The notes under the pieces were generated by a model. The model was not told where the DNA came from. It worked only from the letters and a program-made list of their open reading frames with translations, and ran no database searches. Shown here piece by piece: positions 8,280 through 16,820 of a DNA stretch of 64,000 nt. Positions within the stretch are counted from its first letter, which is position 1. The number at the start of each line of letters is the position of its first letter. The translations under genes were made by a program, and so were the position numbers. Origin of the DNA: Mobiluncus sp963511525 (GTDB lineage Bacteria > Actinomycetota > Actinomycetes > Actinomycetales > Actinomycetaceae); the NCBI RefSeq assembly GCF_963511525.1, contig NZ_CAUPIY010000006.1, positions 70,408-134,407 of the forward strand, written 5' to 3'.

Positions 8280-9608
8280 TTATACCCACAGCGCTTCGTG
8301 GTATTCAGCACTAAGAGGGTGATCCAGGTTACCTTGTGCAATCGCGGCGGGTGCGGAGGGGGCATTGGGCAGACGCGGTGCCAACAATGCTCTCACTGAA
8401 TGATAAATATCGGGAGCTCCTGGCCATACGGTGTCATCTGGTAGGTTGTTTGCGTTGAGCTCGCCGACCCAATAGCCATCAGCTTGGATGACATGTGCCT
8501 CCAAGAAGTCCCACCAACGGTAGTAAAGTTCGAAGTAGGGCTCTAATTCTTCTGCAGTGGCTCCCTGTTCGCGCAACGCAAAAGCCAGGGATACCAATGA
8601 CTGGATAGCTTCCGTAAGGACCCAGGTAAACCGTTGACGCATCAAAGGTTTACCGTGATAGTCCACGGTAAAGAAAATACCGCTGTGGCCGTCTTTGTAC
8701 CATGAATCCGCGGCTGTCCGATCGAAAATCTCTCGTGCCACCTGCAAATAATCTTTCGGGGGTTCGAGACCATTGTTTTGTAAAGCGGCAGCTACTTGGA
8801 TAATTTTCCGTGACCAGCCAAAATTGTGTCCGACATTGATTCCATAGGGTCGGCGCGGGTCAGCTGGGGTGCCGACATTGTAGTTTCGGTCCAGGTTCCA
8901 ATTTCCATCGAAGTGTTCCGGAACTCGCCAATTGTTTTTTCTGGCTTGTTCCATGGCAAAAGTGACAATTCGCGCGGCTCGTTCAATCCACTTTTTGTCT
9001 TGAGTGGCATCACCGACAGCGAGAAAAGCCGAGACGGCGTGCAGGTTTGAGCTCATGCCGTGATAGCTTTCCATCTCTGAAAAATCGCGTTCGAAGTTTT
9101 CGTTTACACGGCCAAGTTCTTCGTCCCAAAAGTATTTCTCTTCGACTTTGATGGCTTGTTTCAGTAAGTCTTTAGCGCTACTGACAGGGGTTAATGAAGC
9201 TGCGGCAGCTGCCTCCAAAAGATAGGACATAGCCCGTGAGCTTTTCCGATTCCCCTCTGTTCCCGCAGGTATGCCACGCGTATTTGCTAATTTTTGGCGT
9301 TCTTGAATTGGTTCAATCAAAGAAAACCAGCCATCGTAGTCAGGATCTTTGAATGCATATGTGATGGCTTGGACTCCGTGTTCGCACCGTCGCAGAGAAC
9401 CGGGGATTCCCAATAGCGAAGCTACGGCATAAATGTAGGTCGAGCGAGCCGTCAAATCGAGATCCACAGGTTTTGCTGTATCGACGCTCCCATCTCTGCG
9501 AATGTATCCAAAACCGCCGTGAATGTATGCATTCTGGCCGTATTCCAGCACCGTTTGCATGTGATTGCCGAGCCAGCGAACATGTTCTGTGGAATCGAAT
9601 CTTGGCAT
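8280..9608 (-). CDS. AGE-family sugar epimerase/isomerase (mannose isomerase-like)
   Basis: About 442 residues, predicted all-helical (alpha/alpha)6 barrel of the N-acylglucosamine 2-epimerase family. The family histidines are in MSSNLHAVSAFL, NVGHNFGWSRKI and DYHGKPLMRQRFTWVLTEAI. Members interconvert mannose/fructose/glucose or N-acyl-glucosamine/mannosamine in the cytosol. The length and the RQRFTW region look closer to YihS/mannose isomerase than to renin-binding epimerase, but the substrate is not certain. A GGAGG site 7-8 bases upstream marks the ATG at 9608; a few more codons are open before it. It is a single gene, 3' end facing pyk. Confidence 0.8.
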   Translation of the reverse strand: MPRFDSTEHVRWLGNHMQTVLEYGQNAYIHGGFGYIRRDGSVDTAKPVDLDLTARSTYIYAVASLLGIPGSLRRCEHGVQAITYAFKDPDYDGWFSLIEPIQERQKLANTRGIPAGTEGNRKSSRAMSYLLEAAAAASLTPVSSAKDLLKQAIKVEEKYFWDEELGRVNENFERDFSEMESYHGMSSNLHAVSAFLAVGDATQDKKWIERAARIVTFAMEQARKNNWRVPEHFDGNWNLDRNYNVGTPADPRRPYGINVGHNFGWSRKIIQVAAALQNNGLEPPKDYLQVAREIFDRTAADSWYKDGHSGIFFTVDYHGKPLMRQRFTWVLTEAIQSLVSLAFALREQGATAEELEPYFELYYRWWDFLEAHVIQADGYWVGELNANNLPDDTVWPGAPDIYHSVRALLAPRLPNAPSAPAAIAQGNLDHPLSAEYHEALWV

Positions 9609-9781
9609 TGTCGCTCCCTCCTCACCAGCCATCGATACGAAAATTTTACCCGTTGATTCCTAAGTTTTTTGGACTTCGGTTGAATTTTCAACACTTATTA
9701 ATTGCTTGAGAGAGTAAGTTTCGCGTTGCGTTCGGCAGATTTTTATCTGGTAACCGATTCACCCTGGGGGCTTCGAGTACT

Positions 9782-10651
9782 TCAAAGTCCCATTACTTGA
9801 GTGAGAGCTTCCAAGACTGCGCCTGCACCCTGCTTCGTGTCCGGCAGGGTAGTGGCGGCAGCGGCTGCTTTTACTTCGGGTCGGGCATTTCCCATGGCGA
9901 CCCCGTAACCAGCGGTTCGCAGCAGGGGGATATCGTTACCGCCGTCTCCGATGGCAATAGTGTGACCCAAGTCAACCCCTAAATTCGCGCAAACAGTGGC
10001 AAGTCCGTGCCCTTTTGAAGTTTCCGGAGGGTTAATGTCCAGCCAGGAACGCCACCCGATGGCGTGTTCCACACCGGTAAAATCTATGCGTTTGACCGCG
10101 CGATGAAATTCCTCATTATTCAACTGGGGTTCACGAATGACCACCCGGGAAACCGGGGTCGCCAAAAGTGTTTCGAGGTCTTGCACCTCCAGGGTTTCAC
10201 GCAGTTCTCCGGGAGGGAAGGGCTTGGAAACCCGGAAACCGAGTGGATTGTCCTCCACTCCAATGCAGGCTTCGGGAAGCACCTGGAGTACGCGAGCCAC
10301 TATGGGACGCGGGTCGAAAGTGTACTGATTCGTCAGGGCGTAACCGTCAGTTTGCGTATAATGACCGACCAGGGAGCCGTTGGCGCTGGCAATCCAGGCA
10401 CTTTCCAGTTCCAGCCCTTCCACCACCGGCAGGGTTGCCGGAACGGAACGTCCTGTGGTGATGCAGATGTGCACCCCACCAATACGGAGTCGATCGGCAT
10501 ATTCCTTTACTTTGGGATAAATCTGCTGTTCGGGGGTGACTATGGTGCCGTCAATGTCCAGGGAGACCAACACGTCACGAGGATTTTTGGGCAAGCCCAT
10601 TAGTCCCAGCGCGATAGCGTGGCGTGTGACTTGTTCGGTGTACTCGCCCAA
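9782..10651 (-). CDS. HAD superfamily (Cof-type, IIB) sugar phosphatase
   Basis: A 289-residue haloacid dehalogenase-type phosphatase. Motif I is LVSLDIDGTIV (near residue 31), motif II is CITTGRS, and motif IV is GDGGNDIPLL, with the large IIB cap between. The family dephosphorylates sugar phosphates or similar small molecules, and the substrate here is unknown. The start is an unusual TTG at 10651 preceded by GGAGG at 5 bases; the next ATG (at MGLPKNP) has no ribosome site. It lies 47 bases downstream of serS in the pheA-serS-HAD order seen in other actinobacteria, so the genes are probably co-transcribed. Confidence 0.85.
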   Translation of the reverse strand: MGEYTEQVTRHAIALGLMGLPKNPRDVLVSLDIDGTIVTPEQQIYPKVKEYADRLRIGGVHICITTGRSVPATLPVVEGLELESAWIASANGSLVGHYTQTDGYALTNQYTFDPRPIVARVLQVLPEACIGVEDNPLGFRVSKPFPPGELRETLEVQDLETLLATPVSRVVIREPQLNNEEFHRAVKRIDFTGVEHAIGWRSWLDINPPETSKGHGLATVCANLGVDLGHTIAIGDGGNDIPLLRTAGYGVAMGNARPEVKAAAAATTLPDTKQGAGAVLEALTQVMGL

Positions 10652-10698
10652 AAAAACCTCCGGTATCGGGTTAATATCGTGCTAAAAAGCTATGCAAG

Positions 10699-11988
10699 TT
10701 ATTTACCTGGTTGACTGACAGGTTCCAGAACTTCCAACCCGCCCAGATAGGGACGCAATCCGGCAGGGACCCGCACCGAACCATCGGCCTGCTGGTGGTT
10801 TTCTAAAATAGCCACAATCCAGCGCGTAGTTCCCAACGTTCCGTTCAAAGTGGCGCAAACCTGCGGTTTTCCTTCCGCATCGCGGTAGCGAATTCCCAGG
10901 CGTCGCGCCTGGAAAGTCGTGCAGTTGGAGGTAGACGTTACTTCCATAAACCGCTTCTGGGTGGGCAGCCAGGCTTCGCAGTCAAACTTTTGCGCCGCGC
11001 TGGAACCGAGATCCCCGGCCGCTGTATTGATGACTCGATAGGGTAGTTCCACCTTGGCGAGCATTTCGCGTTCCATATTGAGCAGCTTTTGATGCTCCGC
11101 CAGCGCATCTTCGGGCTTGCAATAGGAAAACATCTCGACTTTGTGGAACTGGTGGACGCGAATAATGCCGCGCGTATCCTTGCCGTAGGAACCCGCTTCG
11201 CGCCTAAAGCATGCTGACCAGCCGGTATAGCGCTTGGGACCGGCGGAAAGGTCAATGATTTCTCCCGTATGATAACCAGCCAAAGCAACTTCCGAAGTTC
11301 CAGTGAGGTACAAATCATCTGCCGGTAGGTAGTAAATCTCGTCCGAGTGCTCGCCTAGGAATCCCGTCCCGCTCATAGTCTCAGGTGACACCATGCACGG
11401 CGTAATCATCGGGGTGAACCCGTGAGCCATGGCGGTGTCAAAGGCGGCGTTGAGGATGGCGAGTTCGAGGCGCGCGCCCACGCCCTTCAGATAGTAGAAC
11501 CGCGCCCCCGAAACTTTGGCGCCCCGATCAGTGTCGATAGCGTCCAAACCGATACCCAGGTCGAGATGATCCTTGGGGGTGAAGCCTTCCGCCTCAAAGT
11601 CGCGAATCGGCACGCCCTCCTGACCCAGTACCTCGTAATCGTCTTCGCCGCCGGAAGGAACCCCGTCCAAAATCAGGTTTTCCAGCACCATCGCGGCCTT
11701 CTTGGCTTCCTCGGCGGCCTCATTAGACGTAACTTCTAAAGCTTTGACTGTTTCGCTCAGCTTCTTGGCTTGCTCCAGCAGGGCGGGGCGTTCCTCTTTC
11801 GAGGCGCTGCCGATGGTCTTTGAAAAGGCCTTTTGTTCGGCGCGCGCTGTTTCAAAAGCGGTCAGCGCCGCCCGGCGGCGTTCGTCAGCGGCTAAGGCCT
11901 GGTCTACAGTTGCGGGGTCGTTACCGCGAGCCACCTGGGAGGCCCGCATCGGTTCCGGATTGTCTTTCATCGCACGCAAATCAATCAT
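10699..11988 (-). CDS. serS: Seryl-tRNA synthetase
   Basis: A 429-residue class II synthetase that charges tRNA-Ser. The N-terminal coiled-coil arm (about residues 28-105, rich in A, E, K and R) binds the long variable arm. Motif 2 is FRREAGSYGKDTRGIIRVHQF; motif 3 is GTLGTTRWIVAILENHQ. The C-terminal end VPAGLRPYLGG is also typical. The first codon ATG at 11988 has no Shine-Dalgarno site but follows an AT-rich stretch, so a leaderless transcript is possible. Three tRNA-Ser genes, one broken, are elsewhere in the window. Confidence 0.96.
   Translation of the reverse strand: MIDLRAMKDNPEPMRASQVARGNDPATVDQALAADERRRAALTAFETARAEQKAFSKTIGSASKEERPALLEQAKKLSETVKALEVTSNEAAEEAKKAAMVLENLILDGVPSGGEDDYEVLGQEGVPIRDFEAEGFTPKDHLDLGIGLDAIDTDRGAKVSGARFYYLKGVGARLELAILNAAFDTAMAHGFTPMITPCMVSPETMSGTGFLGEHSDEIYYLPADDLYLTGTSEVALAGYHTGEIIDLSAGPKRYTGWSACFRREAGSYGKDTRGIIRVHQFHKVEMFSYCKPEDALAEHQKLLNMEREMLAKVELPYRVINTAAGDLGSSAAQKFDCEAWLPTQKRFMEVTSTSNCTTFQARRLGIRYRDAEGKPQVCATLNGTLGTTRWIVAILENHQQADGSVRVPAGLRPYLGGLEVLEPVSQPGK
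10701..10715 (+). repeat. Dispersed 15-bp motif, copy at the 3' end of serS
   Basis: ATTTACCTGGTTGAC is an exact match overlapping the last codons of serS, and is read on the strand opposite to the gene. Confidence 0.6.
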
Positions 11989-12045
11989 GCTTAAAGCATA
12001 ACCGTTTTGCGCCTCATCTTTAGATAGCGCGGCTCGCTAGCGAAC

Positions 12046-13056
12046 TCACACCGCGCGACCGGAGACGACCTGTTCCATCCAGGCTTGTGCCGTGGCGAAA
12101 TCCATATTCGCCGTCCCCCGCACAATCTGGGTGCGCATCCGATCCGCCCGCGGGTAGGAGCCTAAAAACCGCACTTCCGGGCAGGTTCGGTGCAGCCCCA
12201 TCAAAGCATCTTTGACACGTTCTTCAAAAATATGGCCCTCGATATCAATGGAAAAGGCATAGCGGTCAAAGTGCCCTCCGACCGGGCGTGATTCGATGCG
12301 CGAAAGGTTTACTCCCCGTGCCGAAAACTGTTCTAGCATGGTCAGCAGGGCGCCGGATTCATTGTCCGGTAACGTAACTTGAACTGTGGTTTTGTCTGCC
12401 CCTGTGGGGGGAGGAATGGCTCCGGGAGGGGAAACTAGGACGAATCGGGTTTGGGCGCTGTCGTCATCGGCAATCCCCTCCGCGAGAGTTTTTCCGCCAT
12501 AGGCCGAAGCGGATACTGCGGAGCAAAGGGCCGCGTCATAGCCGCACGAGGCGTCCTCCATCAGCAGTTTGGCGGCCGCGGCGGTGGAAGTGGTCGGGAT
12601 ATGAGTCACCTCGCCGATATGCTGCTCCACCCAACAACGAGTTTGCGCCCAGGCGTGCGGATGCGTGCCGATTCGTTTAATCCGACTCAACTCAAGCCCA
12701 GAATCTGCCCGCACCATCAACGCAAAGGCAATCGGTACTAAAACTTCACCCACAATCGTCAAGGGCTGACCGTGAGCTAAAGCGTCCAAAGTGGCGTTAA
12801 CGCCGCCTTCAACGGAGTTCTCAATAGGCACGACAGCGCGATCGGCCTCGCCGGTACGAACCAGGTGCAGAGCAGATTCGACGCCGGCAGCGGGAATCAA
12901 GGTGGCGTCACGGGGTGTGATTTCACGGGTTGCTTGCTCGCTAAAAGTCCCAAAAGGTCCCAGGAAGGAAACTCGCAAAGGACCTCTCACCTCCGGTCCG
13001 GGAAGTGATGTTCCAGTCGAATTCGATGATGCCGGGTTGTTTGATACAGTGTTCAT
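12046..13056 (-). CDS. pheA: Prephenate dehydratase
   Basis: A 336-residue monofunctional prephenate dehydratase, which makes phenylpyruvate for phenylalanine synthesis. The catalytic domain begins VSFLGPFGTFSEQAT; the TRF motif is in SAQTRFVLVSP. The C-terminal ACT regulatory domain carries the phenylalanine-binding ESRP (IESRPVGGHFDRYAF), so feedback inhibition is expected. There is no chorismate mutase domain. A GAGGAG site 8 bases before ATG sets the start; the first 25 residues are Ser/Pro/Asn-rich. serS follows about 57 bases downstream. Confidence 0.94.
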   Translation of the reverse strand: MNTVSNNPASSNSTGTSLPGPEVRGPLRVSFLGPFGTFSEQATREITPRDATLIPAAGVESALHLVRTGEADRAVVPIENSVEGGVNATLDALAHGQPLTIVGEVLVPIAFALMVRADSGLELSRIKRIGTHPHAWAQTRCWVEQHIGEVTHIPTTSTAAAAKLLMEDASCGYDAALCSAVSASAYGGKTLAEGIADDDSAQTRFVLVSPPGAIPPPTGADKTTVQVTLPDNESGALLTMLEQFSARGVNLSRIESRPVGGHFDRYAFSIDIEGHIFEERVKDALMGLHRTCPEVRFLGSYPRADRMRTQIVRGTANMDFATAQAWMEQVVSGRAV

Positions 13057-13113
13057 AGATGGTACTCCTCAAAATAATTATCGCGAAGCAGCGCAATTTC
13101 CACAAAAATCGGT

Positions 13114-13731
13114 ATGATTTTAACCATGCAGACAAAAGTCAAGCCCGCTGTTATGCCTCCACGCCCGACGTCGGGGCGGACGGGCAACGGTACGCGTAAA
13201 CCGATTAAGCGTTCTTATAAGCCGCTTCCGACGACGCGTTACCTGGTTGCTGGTTTGACCGCGATTATTGTCAGCATGGGACTCATCGCCGGGGCGATGA
13301 GCTCAACCAATACTTTTGACACCAGGCCCTGGGATCCTTCCCAAGAAATGCACTGGGATCCGTTCGAGCATCATATGATTGCTGGTTTGGATGTGGGCTC
13401 TCTCAGTGAGGCGGGACGTCGTACTTCTGAGGCAATCAAACCTAAGACGGGTGCAACTCCCGCAGAAACTAATACGCAGACAAAGACTGAGAAAACTCCC
13501 GAGGCGACGGTCGATGAGTCTCCGGCCTCAGGCCAAGCCAATCCAGAGCCTTCCTCAGCCAATGAGACAAAGTCGTCTTCTACTGTCGTACAGACTTTTG
13601 AAGTTCCTGGCGCGCCCCAAGAGCCGACCGCTTCAGAAGCTCCCGCTGGGGCGCCTCCCGTGGCTATGGGTTCCATCTCTAAGGGTTCTCCAGTTGACCC
13701 GGTTCACGAGGTCGCGGTCCCAAAAGCATAG
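13114..13731 (+). CDS. Membrane-anchored N-terminal part of a frameshifted membrane protein
   Basis: 205 residues: a basic N-terminus (to about residue 40), one transmembrane helix at 43-62, then a Pro/Ser/Thr/Glu-rich extracellular linker with no fold. The stop codon comes straight after GTC CCA AAA GCA, a perfect -1 slippery heptamer. The next frame carries the extracellular domain and membrane bundle this anchor would be expected to precede. The start may be the ATG at 13114 or 13126; neither has a clear ribosome site. I read this as the first part of one gene with the following entry. By itself it would be an anchored linker of no evident function. Confidence 0.6.
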   Translation: MILTMQTKVKPAVMPPRPTSGRTGNGTRKPIKRSYKPLPTTRYLVAGLTAIIVSMGLIAGAMSSTNTFDTRPWDPSQEMHWDPFEHHMIAGLDVGSLSEAGRRTSEAIKPKTGATPAETNTQTKTEKTPEATVDESPASGQANPEPSSANETKSSSTVVQTFEVPGAPQEPTASEAPAGAPPVAMGSISKGSPVDPVHEVAVPKA

Positions 13732-13778
13732 CCACCGGAGCGTCTTCATCGGTCTCCAGTTTGGGTGGTGCCTCCGGT
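13719..13778 (+). promoter_or_regulatory. Candidate -1 programmed ribosomal frameshift element
   Basis: The heptamer CCCAAAA (13719-13725) is read as C CCA AAA in the upstream frame, so it fits X XXY YYZ. The zero-frame stop TAG is at 13729-13731. After an 8-base spacer a 7-bp perfect stem ACCGGAG (13734-13740) / CTCCGGT (13772-13778) can form, with further CCACC/GGTGG pairing possible. Slippage joins the upstream frame to the 713 residues that follow and gives a product of about 917 residues. Confidence 0.5.
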
Positions 13779-15866
13779 ACGGTCAGTATGGCTGCCCAGA
13801 TGAGCCGCGCGCCGCTATTAGTTTTGTTGGGTGCGCAATGGCGTTGGGATGACGATTCCCTGGCCGACCCGGACTTACGAGGACTCCTGGAAAGTTCCAC
13901 CCGCGCAAATTCGGTGGTGCGTACCAAAGCGAACACCACTGTTCCGGCTGCCGGTTTTCGGACGTTGGCGACAGGAAACCGGATGGGCTCAAGTGAAAGA
14001 AACTGGAGCCTCGGTCGGGCGGTGCTGGATTCCGGTACAAACTTGCGCCTCTTTGGTGATGGAGCGGCGGCCGGTCTGGGTTTCGTGCACCCTGACGCAC
14101 CGGGCACCAAGCTTCCCGATTCCCTGAGTTTTTCTCCGGCATCCAGCTACCGGGGGGCCAGCCCAGAAGTTTTTGCGGACCTGCTCAGCCAGGTCATGAC
14201 TCCCGGAGCGGTCGTCGTGGTCGATATGAGGGTATTTTCCCGCCGCCTGCAGCCCCAAATTATTCGCGCCGCCTGGCAGCGCGGCGATGATTCGGGCTGG
14301 AATACCATTGTTGCCTCAATAGCTGATGATAAATCGGCGGTGAATCGGGAATCCGATGTTTACCTAGTTGACAAATCCGTGCCTCAAAAAGCCATTGTTC
14401 CGCCGGGAAATCCCAGGCTGCAGGTTTTTGCGGCGCGCGGCCCCCAGTTTGGCAATGGGGGCGCGACCTCGGCTTCCACCCACCGACCGGGGTGGGTGCA
14501 AACCGCCGACCTGACCGCCACCATCTTGGACTATGTCGGAGCTCAGAAACCAGCGTGGGTACAAGGCTCAACCATCACTACGGGAAATGTGGTCACAGTG
14601 GAGTCTCTCGCGTCGGCAGCGCGCCGGGCCGCGATGATCCGCAATGTCCAAGTTTGGTTCCTTCCCGGCTTGGGGGTGGGGCTGGCTTTGTTGTTGATTG
14701 TGGCAGTATGGACACTGAATCGTCGCACTCACCCTCGGCTGGGTGAGGAGTGGGCACAGCCCCGGGCGCTGCTGGGGTTTTGGCGAATGGTCGCAACCTT
14801 CGCCGCCCTCATTCCGGCCATGGCGTACTTCATGAACTTGGCGCCGTGGTGGGAACTTGGACCAGCCGACACGGACGTGGCTGCCGCCAGCTACCTGTGG
14901 TTGGGGTGCCTGCTCCCGGTCATCCTTAGTGCCCTAGCGGCGATAGTCTGGAGCGTTTTGGGCTTGAATTCCCTCCTCGGCCCGCTCTTCATAATAAGCA
15001 TATCATCGCTGATAGTAGGGGTACTTGACCCCTTAATTGGTTCTCCGATGGTGCTGGATTCCATCATGGGGCTGCAATCAACGGTCGGGGGGCGTTTTTT
15101 CGGCATCGACAATGTCATGTTCGCGGTACTCGCTACCGGGGCGCTCACCCTGGCTACGGTGGCCTACGGGCTGGTAGAGGAACGCAAACAACCAAATGTC
15201 TCAGAAAAGTCCCTGATGGTAGTGCTAATAGTGCTAGCTGGCGCGGTGATTATTCTGGACTCAGCCCCCAGCCTGGGGGCAGATTTCGGCGGCACGATGG
15301 CTCTGGTTCCCGGCTTTGCCATCCTGTTCTTAAAATTCAATCGAAAACCTCTAACAATCCTATCATCTGCGACGATAGCCTTATTGACCGTAGTCGTAGC
15401 AGCTATATTTGCTTATTTAGATTGGTTGCGGCCCGCCGATGAACGCACTCATTTGGGCAATTTTATGGATACGCTCGCACAGGGGCGAGTGTTGCCGGTA
15501 CTGATTAACAAATCTACGATGGTTTGGAATGCTGGCTGGCCGGCGTGGCTGATTATTAGTGTCATTCTGGCTATTCTCTTGGCCCTGGCGATTATTCTGG
15601 CCCCGCTGTTTGCCAATATGCGCAACCCCTACCGACGTGACTACGGCTGGCTGTGGGGCAGCGTTGGCGCCAAGCTAAAACCCGAAGGAATCACTTGGAA
15701 TCATGCGGAAAGAGCCTTATTTATGGCTTGGTGTACCACGATGGTGGTGGGAATGCTGCTCAATGATTCTGGAATCCTGCTGGGTATGGCGGGAGCCGCG
15801 GTCATGTTCCCAGCCATCTTGGCGCAGGGATGTCACAAATTCCTAACAGACCAGCCTCAGCGCTAA
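13761..15866 (+). CDS. Alkaline phosphatase-like membrane protein, C-terminal part
   Basis: About 701 residues from the first usable start (TTG 13761), but the frame is open from 13698. Residues 10-290 look like the extracellular alkaline phosphatase/sulfatase-like domain of large actinobacterial membrane proteins (APLLVLLGAQWRWDD, AGFRTLATGNRMG, VVVVDMRVF, TADLTATILDYVG). About ten transmembrane helices follow to the end. Function is unknown; a cell-envelope role is likely. In this frame there is no signal peptide before the extracellular domain, which supports joining it to the preceding anchored segment by -1 frameshift. Otherwise the gene is a frameshift mutant or the sequence has a one-base error. 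No ribosome site precedes 13761. Confidence 0.65.
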   Translation: MGGASGTVSMAAQMSRAPLLVLLGAQWRWDDDSLADPDLRGLLESSTRANSVVRTKANTTVPAAGFRTLATGNRMGSSERNWSLGRAVLDSGTNLRLFGDGAAAGLGFVHPDAPGTKLPDSLSFSPASSYRGASPEVFADLLSQVMTPGAVVVVDMRVFSRRLQPQIIRAAWQRGDDSGWNTIVASIADDKSAVNRESDVYLVDKSVPQKAIVPPGNPRLQVFAARGPQFGNGGATSASTHRPGWVQTADLTATILDYVGAQKPAWVQGSTITTGNVVTVESLASAARRAAMIRNVQVWFLPGLGVGLALLLIVAVWTLNRRTHPRLGEEWAQPRALLGFWRMVATFAALIPAMAYFMNLAPWWELGPADTDVAAASYLWLGCLLPVILSALAAIVWSVLGLNSLLGPLFIISISSLIVGVLDPLIGSPMVLDSIMGLQSTVGGRFFGIDNVMFAVLATGALTLATVAYGLVEERKQPNVSEKSLMVVLIVLAGAVIILDSAPSLGADFGGTMALVPGFAILFLKFNRKPLTILSSATIALLTVVVAAIFAYLDWLRPADERTHLGNFMDTLAQGRVLPVLINKSTMVWNAGWPAWLIISVILAILLALAIILAPLFANMRNPYRRDYGWLWGSVGAKLKPEGITWNHAERALFMAWCTTMVVGMLLNDSGILLGMAGAAVMFPAILAQGCHKFLTDQPQR
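14358..14372 (+). repeat. Dispersed 15-bp motif, copy inside the phosphatase-like domain
   Basis: GTTTACCTAGTTGAC matches RTTNACNNRGTTNAC exactly and lies within coding sequence. Confidence 0.55.
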
Positions 15867-15881
15867 CCGCTCAACGCAACG

Positions 15882-16706
15882 TTATTTCAGGCAGTAAACC
15901 TCACCGGGCTGTTGCTTACTCGCCGCGGCTAGGCGTAGCCGAAGTGGAGCGCGCACATGGCGCACAAAGCGTGTCGCTGCGGCCAGGAATACATCTCGGA
16001 ATTGGCTCAGCCGGTGACGATACCCTGCCATATCGTTGCCGGTAGCCCGGTGGGTCAGGTCGCAGGGAACTTCCTGCACCGAGTACCCCTTCACCAAAAG
16101 GTCGATAGTCATGCCGGTTTCCACACCCCACTTGTGTGCCAAAGGTTGACAATCGAAAAACGCTTCCGCACTCAGGCAACGCTGACCGGACAGAGGCTGG
16201 AGAGGTTCCCACCCGGTCGCCCAGCGAATCGCTCGACGCGACAGACGCGTCACAAAACCGTGACCGCCGGCACCGGCTTGGCGCGGCAGGGCAGCTATGG
16301 CACAGTCCGTGCGTCCCTCCATTACCGCCTCAACCAGCGGGAAAGTCTGGGCGGCAGAATCGCCCAAGTCCGCGTCCAGAAACAGGATGAGACGGCGAGG
16401 ACCGTCCTCGGGGTCGCGCATGGCCGCGACTTTTGCCCCAGTCTCCATCGCGCTGGCCTTACCGCGGTTGACGGAATGGCGCACCACCACAGCACCGGCA
16501 CTGCGCGCGGCTTCTCCCGTATTGTCGCTGGAACCATCATCAATCACCACGAATAAATCCGCTCGGGGCAGTGCCTTGCAGGCACGAATAGTCGCCCCAA
16601 TCGAATCGGCTTCATCCTTGGCAGGGATGATGACCGCGACTTTCTGGTTCGGATCGGGAACGGTTGCGGCGGAGTTCTTGCTGTTTTCCTGGTCAGTTTC
16701 TGGCAC
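15882..16706 (-). CDS. Family 2 glycosyltransferase
   Basis: A 274-residue GT-A glycosyltransferase. The nucleotide-sugar motifs are VAVIIPAKDEADSIGATI, VIDDGSSDNT and the metal-binding LFLDADL, followed by an acceptor region with VNRGKASAMETG. It resembles dolichyl/polyprenyl-phosphate sugar synthases and glycan-building enzymes acting at the cytoplasmic face of the membrane, but it has no transmembrane helices, so the acceptor is unclear. The start is GTG with no ribosome site, suggesting a leaderless message. The 3' end lies 16 bases from the convergent membrane protein gene, with no room for a separate terminator. Confidence 0.82.
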   Translation of the reverse strand: MPETDQENSKNSAATVPDPNQKVAVIIPAKDEADSIGATIRACKALPRADLFVVIDDGSSDNTGEAARSAGAVVVRHSVNRGKASAMETGAKVAAMRDPEDGPRRLILFLDADLGDSAAQTFPLVEAVMEGRTDCAIAALPRQAGAGGHGFVTRLSRRAIRWATGWEPLQPLSGQRCLSAEAFFDCQPLAHKWGVETGMTIDLLVKGYSVQEVPCDLTHRATGNDMAGYRHRLSQFRDVFLAAATRFVRHVRAPLRLRLAAASKQQPGEVYCLK

Positions 16707-16820
16707 GTGTGCAATTTTAAAGCCCCATTAAGCCAAATGCGAGTTTTCGACGCTAAAAGTTTCCGGTTTTTGCCCTCTAAACCTCCGCGCCGGAACAGAA
16801 ATTAGTGAAACAATGAGGCT

